From Haberlea rhodopensis (Eukaryota; Streptophyta; Magnoliopsida; Lamiales; Gesneriaceae), in the NCBI GenBank assembly GCA_907163345.1, contig CAJQUN010000333.1:124001-188000 (forward strand): DNA of 64,000 nucleotides, in the 5' to 3' direction. The notes beneath the pieces were generated by a model. That model was given only the letters and a program-made list of their open reading frames with translations. It searched no databases and was not told the origin of the DNA. The stretch's first letter is position 1. Each line of letters begins with the position of its first letter. A program made the position numbers and the translations under genes. Below, piece by piece: positions 58,361 to 64,000 of this stretch.

Positions 58361-58865
58361 TGTCGTTAAATTTCTCTATCTCAAAGCGTATCTCAGGAAT
58401 GTAGTAACAAACAGAACAATGGCTTCAACGTTTTATGTCGAGGCAACATTTGTAATCTCCGTCCTTAAGATAATATTGTCCCGCCTTGGTGCTAACGGTT
58501 TGCTATGCCAATTTGTCTCCCAAGATACAACGACTATGACTTGTGATATGAGCACTCTAAATCACAAGTCCTCAAACCACAAAGGTTCAAAGCACTCAAA
58601 AGAAGAAACTTGATGAACAAACAAAATGCTCTCAATTTAATCTTTTGGTTTGATGTAGATTTCGAAATCTTATGTTTAATCAATGAGGGAATTGTTGTAT
58701 TTATAGTAAACCAAGAAATAACTCCAAATGGACACCATTTGGAGGAACCACATCGTGAAAAATAGCACCCAAATATGAATGGACACACCATTTCACGCAA
58801 CAGAAACATAGCTCGATCGAGCGAGACTCAAATAATTTTATTTATTTATTTATTTTATTTTTCCA
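58361..58865 (-). repeat. 5' LTR of the decayed Copia element
   Basis: Lies 24 bases upstream (in element sense) of the gag ATG. The intervening bases ATCTTAAGACAATATCGG recur at the same place in the second element at 62.2 kb, but they do not resemble the usual Met-tRNA primer site. Confidence 0.8.
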
Positions 58866-60641
58866 ACTATTTTGGGAATGCACTTTGTATATATCAAAAA
58901 AAAAAAAAAATTCGAACTCATATGTTAATTTTATAGTATAAACAATATATAGTTAAATCCGTGAAGATATCATAATTATCATATTATTATCTATATGTTA
59001 AATGCTCTCTATTACTTTTTTCTGTTCCCAAGATGGCCAAAATAGAACAACATATAGGACAAAATTGCGGTATATATATACATAAAAATTGAGGTATAAA
59101 AAATAATAATTTAAAATTTAGTGAGTCATTGCCCATCAACCTGTAGTTATAATTTCCAATTTCCCATTGATTAAGTGAAGTTTTACTTATGAAAAATACA
59201 ACTGTCATACGAACATATATAATATAACAATAAATAAATAAAAACTAATACATAAATAAAGTCAAGTTGCTGCAAGCTAAGCATCCATATCTGCATTGAA
59301 ATATCAATTAAGTAATAATTAATTAATTGAAAGTATTAACTTTAGTGGTTCCATTGGCTTGTCCCAAAATGGTTGGTGGCCTGGCTTTGTCGTAAAGTTA
59401 GTGTAATTTCTACTTCATCATATATTTTATCATGCTAATCACAAATAGATGTGTTTAAAAAATAATAATTAATTTATCAAAATAATTGAGTTTTTTAAAA
59501 AAAAAAACCCCAACATCATGTGTTTGTTCAGCGTTATTATCCATTATCCATGTTGCATTGCAGCCCTTAAGACATCTACACTTATAGGTGGACGTACACG
59601 TAGGCAAGGGACACCCACTTACCCAAAATTTTTTTATTATCTAAAAATATTTACAATTTTACCCTCTAAAATTGCATTCCACTCAAAAATTATTTTTGCC
59701 CCCCTTAAATTAAATTGTGACACCAAAAAAAATTTGTAACCTCCATTTTTATGTTTTTATTGTCCTCTTCCTGGAAATCCTTCATTCACACCTGTCTACA
59801 CCACATATCTGGTGGTATATTTGTACGTACAACATGATATGTCATGACTTTAACTATATATCAAATGGACCATGTCGCGGTTGGAGTGCATTAACGCAAT
59901 TTTGTTGCCCGTAAAACAGATATTATTATACACGTAACCTATATACATGCAGACTCCACATTAAAAGAATATTGATTTTGTTCGCAACTGAATATTTCAT
60001 TAAAAATTGCAAATAAATGTCCAAAGAGAAAAAAAAATTGGTGTCGGCAGTTTCTCGATCATTGTAAATATCCGCTTGATTATGAAATAAAAAAAATAAA
60101 CAAATAACGTGACAATTTTAACAACCTCAATAATATGGGGGAAGAAAAGAAAATCATTGTCGGCTAAGTACGGAGCATATATTGGGTTTTTTTATTGATG
60201 TCCTTAAAGACAATGTTTTTTAAGATGGTATCGTACGATATGTTACATATTTTGTAAAAAAAATAAAAAGAAAAGCATTACGTATCGCTTCATGCCTTCC
60301 CAATGATATCGATTCTTAAGAGCGACATCAAACAAATCTCTATATTGTTCGTTATGCTAGCTTAAATGGGGAACATACTCATAAATGTTTCCAGTTAATA
60401 AAATAGAAAATCCTATATATGTATTCGTACATATGTGAAAGAAACAACTAATTTAAGTAAATGGAAAGATATTAGCACCATTCAATGTTTTGATTGGTTC
60501 AATCTCTCGTTTAGGAGATAAGCAACTATTTCGATTATTTGTTTCCAAAAAAGGTGATTTTTGTGAAATTTGCTCCCACGTTATAACCGTGACCACAAAT
60601 CACATTTCACGGTTATCAAGGGACCATATATGTTGTAATTG
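58866..60641. other. AT-rich intergenic DNA
   Basis: No gene is supported. A short piece near 59590-59710 (TAGGTGGACGTACACG...) resembles the possible MITE at 23.1 kb. The remainder is AT-rich. Confidence 0.45.
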
Positions 60642-61210
60642 TTGGCCAAACGTCTGTTTGGTTGTGTATGAAAGACAAATGAGAAATGAAATGGATTATC
60701 AAAGAGAATGTCGAGGCGAAATTTGTAATCTCTGTGTTTAAGATAATATTGATCCGCCTTGGTGTTAACGGTTTGCCATGGCAATTTGTCTCCCAAGATA
60801 CAACGACTTACAATTTGTGAAAGAAGCACTTAAATTCACAAATCCTTTAAACCACGAAGGTTTAAAAGTGTTCAACAAAAGGAATTATAAACAAGATGAT
60901 TGTGCAGAAATTTTACAAGAATTTTGCTCTAATCTTGTGTTTGATTTTCGAAAAATCGCTTGTTAATTAGTTCAGGGGTTGTTCCTTATATACTAGACAG
61001 TGTAATATCATTAAAAGACACCACCACCTAGAGGTGTCCCACAATGAAAAAATGCAACCAAGCGCAAATGTCCGCATCCCTGTGCAGGGCCCGATCGACC
61101 GCGCCTTCTTCTGCCTCAGACGATCGATCGCCCATTGAGGCGCGATAGATCGCCCAAGGCAGAAAAATATTTTTTTTTTCCATTTGCACTTTCTCGATCG
61201 ATCGGGCGAC
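60642..61210 (-). repeat. 3' LTR of the deleted Copia relative
   Basis: Read on + it runs TTGGCCAAACGTCTG... to ...CATTTGCACTTTCTCGATCG. End positions are accurate to perhaps 10 bases. Confidence 0.65.
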
Positions 61211-61351
61211 ACACACTATAACTTTGAATAAGCTTTTCTCCATATAACTTTTTCTTACAAAAACTCCATTTTTATAGAGTACAATATTACAAGATTCTAA
61301 AACTAGTCTAAAGCCCGCCTTGACTAGTGTCGATCCGAAAATTAGGTTCTT

Positions 61352-61802
61352 TCAGATGTTAGGAACATGTAGGGCATCGATCAAAGTCAACTCATTTCCC
61401 GAAGTCATCTTTAGAACCACATTCCCCAATCCAACTATCGGAGATGTAGTGGAGTTTCCTATGTAGAGTTGGCGCCCTTTAATTGGAGTGTATGTGGAGA
61501 ACATGGATTTATCCGAACACATATGTAAGGTTGCACCGGAATCAACAAACCATTCCATAGGATTGTCCACCAAGTTTGCTTCAAAGATCACAACGGTTAA
61601 CATTACGCTTTGATTCGGTTCTTGGTTCAACCTCCTCAATTCGTAGTCGAACCACAAGATCTTTAAGACTCGTCTCCTTTCGTTTGTGTTTCAGATAGTT
61701 TTTGAAGTCCTTCCACATAGGAGATAATTTTTCAATCATAGCAACGATTTGGAATGAATCAGTTAGACTCATTCCCTTCGCATGAATGTCATGCAAAATC
61801 AC
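61352..61802 (-). pseudogene. gag-protease remnant of the deleted Copia relative
   Basis: Two overlapping frames: one with MWKDFKNYLKHKRKETSLKDL (gag), the other with WFVDSGATLHMC, where the protease keeps the catalytic Asp unlike in the larger element. The zinc-knuckle region is deleted between them. Confidence 0.75.
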
Positions 61803-62030
61803 TTATGGATCTTGCACTTGTGGCATCACAGACTTGGTATCAACCATCTTGAAATCCAGGAACTGTCCAATAATGAATTTCTTCATGCCGGCATCCTCAG
61901 ATTTGTACTTCTTTTCCAGCGATGTCCAAAGTTCCTTTGCTGTTTCACAAGACAATAAATGTTATAGAATTTGTTGTCTAACCCGTTTAGGATATGGTTC
62001 TTGCATACGAAATCACTTTGATTCCATGCA

Positions 62031-62228
62031 TCAAGAGCCGCCATCTTTTTTTGTGTCAGTCTCTACTTCTTCAACTGTAGGAGCCTCATCGGCTAAAAAC
62101 ATTGCCAAACTCAGTGTGGTTAAGTAAAATAGCATCTTTTGTTGCCACCGCATTAAGTCGTTGCCATTGAATTTCTCTGGCCTTTCACCATGATGAATGG
62201 GAGTCGTCGTTGTACTCGATGAAGCCAT
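62031..62228 (-). pseudogene. gag N-terminal remnant of the deleted Copia relative
   Basis: MASSSTTTTPIHHGERPEKFNG...MLFYLTTLSLAMFLADE closely parallels the gag start at 58337, then breaks after about 65 codons. Confidence 0.8.
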
Positions 62229-62255
62229 TTTACGCTCGATATTGTCTTAAGATTC

Positions 62256-62803
62256 TTGGTCAAAAGTCTTTTTGGTTGTGTATGAAAGGCATATGAGAAA
62301 TGAAATGGGTTGTCACGGAGAATGTCGATGCGAGATTTGCAATCTCTCCTTCATATAATATTATCCCGCTATGGTGCTAACAGATTGCTATGGCAATTTG
62401 TCTCCCAAGATACAACGACTTACGATTTGTGAAAGAAGCACTTCAATTCACAAATCCTTTAAACCACAAAGGTTTAAAATCGCTCAACAAAAGGAATGAT
62501 GAACAAGATGATTGTGATAAATTTTGCCCTAAACTTGTGTTTGATTTTCGAAAAATCACTTGTTAATTAGTTCAAGGGTTGTTCCTTTTATACTAGACCA
62601 TGCAGTGTCAATAAAAGACACCATTAGGTGTTCCACCATGAAAAAGTGCAACCAAACGCGAACGTCCGCACCCCTGTGCAGGATCGCGCCTTCTTAAAAC
62701 AAATTTCTGCCTCAAGCGATAGATCACCCAGTGAGGCGTGATCGATCACCCAAGGCAGAAAAATGTTTTTTTCCATTTGCAATTTCTCGACCGGTCGCGG
62801 CAC
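62256..62803 (-). repeat. 5' LTR of the deleted Copia relative
   Basis: Partner of the repeat at 60642-61210. The gag ATG lies 28 bases further on in element sense. Confidence 0.65.
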
Positions 62804-64000
62804 TCAGAAAATCTGATATGCGATTTTCTTTGCTTACGTTTTAATACAATTCACATAGGATTCCCAACAGTAATATGTGGTTTATGGAACGTTTCGTTTT
62901 TTTTCGGTTCTGAAGTAGTTAGGATTGTTGATAATCGCACGATTATTCGGAATCAAGCCAAGAAGATAGGCCACTCGAGGTCGAAATATTAGTTATGACT
63001 TATAAATTTTTTTTGTGTTCCTCCCAAGAAGATATTAGTCTCGTTCCATTTAGTACACATGTGAAAATGTGCATTTCAAATTACAAAAAATGTTCCAATA
63101 TCATAGTGTGAGATGATCGAATAATGATGATGTGTAATACGAATGAAAAAATATGATAGATATAAGTAATAATGTATTTTGATTAATTATATTGTGTTTG
63201 ATATAGAATTTGAGTATGAATGAGTAATCAATAATCAATGATCATCTTATTATCCACGTGAAACAAAACCTGAAACAAAACCTTAGCTAACTGCAATCTT
63301 GAATTAATGATATATTTATTTAGTTTTGATATAATATTTATTTAATGTATGAAATTAAGCATTGAAATTGTACATAATATTTGGACCATAACGTATGTAC
63401 ATACTACTATTTACTAGTACGTACATATTTGAAGTCAACAGTTAAATCTAAAGTAAATCCATTGGAAATACTAGACAGGTAGAAGAAAATAAAAAAGAGC
63501 GATTGGAATCCAAAAAAAAGTAAAAGCAGAGTCATATTTATAAAAAAATCCCATAAAATAAAGAGGAATTATGTCTTTTTCATTCAGGTTTTAAAACATT
63601 AACAACATTAGACAATCTGAAGACCAACTATACTATTGTATGCATGGGAAGGATGAGTAAGAGGGATACTAGTTTTTTAGTTCCTTATTTTTCTATGTTT
63701 TTTTTTTATTTTGGGATAATCGAGGTATTTAGGTTTTTGCTTAACAAATCCTTGGGGATGACGACTTTCCCCTCTGGTTCATGTCTCAGGTAAATTCGGA
63801 TGCAGTCATGGCCTATACATAGGCTCTCGTTTAGTTTTTTTAACCCCATTGAGATTTTGAACTTATAATCCGTACTTTATCCTCAAATGTTATGTTTAGT
63901 TTGGCATATATATCTGTTCCACTAGACCTAGTTGACAGTATGGGATAATACACCACACGTTCAACAAAATATGTTTCAACAAAATATGGCTTTATCACTG
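62804..64000. other. AT-rich intergenic DNA to the window end
   Basis: No gene, RNA or defined element is supported. Confidence 0.5.

Larger units (their letters stand above)
53385..58865 (-). mobile_element. Decayed Copia retrotransposon, 5.5 kb
   Basis: It reads on the - strand. The 5' LTR is 58361-58865 and the 3' LTR 53385-53941 (TGGAAAAAT...AACGACA in element sense). A polypurine tract GTGGGGGATTTT adjoins the 3' LTR at 53942-53955. Gag, protease, integrase, reverse transcriptase and RNase H appear in the Copia order, but in at least six separate open stretches broken by stops and frameshifts. No matching 5-bp duplication was found. Age is also suggested by the LTR length difference (557 versus 505 bp). 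Confidence 0.88.
60642..62803 (-). mobile_element. Internally deleted Copia relative, 2.2 kb
   Basis: LTR-like repeats at about 60642-61210 and 62256-62803 share GTTTGGTTGTGTATGAAAG, GGCAATTTGTCTCCCAAGAT and a CGATCGATCG-rich end. Between them, on the - strand, lie gag start (62228-62031), gag middle and protease (61800-61350), with deletions inside gag and loss of everything after the pre-integrase region. The LTRs share only part of their sequence with the 53.4-58.9 kb element, so it is a sister family. Confidence 0.75.

Overview
This is nuclear DNA of a flowering plant, almost certainly a eudicot. It is AT-rich, its genes are split by GT-AG introns, it carries a plant-type tRNA-Val, and its genes and transposons are plant families (YUCCA, TRM/DUF4378, GDSL lipase, plant mobile domain, Copia, TRIM, hAT and MULE-like elements). 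I cannot resolve the species.

Five protein genes can be assembled exon by exon, all on the + strand: a YUCCA3/8-type flavin monooxygenase for auxin synthesis (about 4.1-5.5 kb), a plastid glutaredoxin of the GRXC5/S12 type (15.1-16.9 kb), plastid argininosuccinate synthase (18.5-22.3 kb), a TON1-recruiting-motif (TRM/LONGIFOLIA-like) protein (30.2-33.9 kb) and an LTL1-like GDSL esterase/lipase (38.0-40.9 kb). There is also a tRNA-Val(AAC) on the - strand (7.0 kb), a broken Werner-exonuclease-like fragment (17.6 kb) and an unrecognised small ORF (24.0 kb). The genes look like unrelated housekeeping and developmental loci with no sign of joint function. The YUCCA copy carries an apparent 1-base frameshift near its start codon, and argininosuccinate synthase has one GC-AG intron.

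The rest is mostly mobile DNA. From 1 to 14.7 kb: a short SINE with a 15-bp target duplication, old LTR debris, a roughly 320-bp minimal LTR element, and a 1.2-kb MULE-like element that carries a truncated plant-mobile-domain exon and about ten copies of a GTCACGCC-AACT palindrome. From 24 to 37 kb: an LTR-like repeat area, a 1.28-kb solo LTR with a perfect 5-bp target duplication, a second member of that LTR family, and two small MITEs. From 42.0 to 46.5 kb: a tandem pair of 2.27-kb MULE-like elements, each with three arrays of a GGTGCATGTAA palindrome. From 47.4 to 53.1 kb: a three-level nest in which a TRIM sits inside one LTR of a non-autonomous Copia-like element, which itself sits inside a hAT-like element; each layer has its own target-site duplication. 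From 53.4 to 62.8 kb: a decayed Copia element on the - strand and a second, internally deleted relative. The last kilobase holds no gene I can see.

The most unusual pattern is that two otherwise unrelated MULE-like elements in one window are both filled with dispersed near-perfect short palindromes, with a different palindrome in each.
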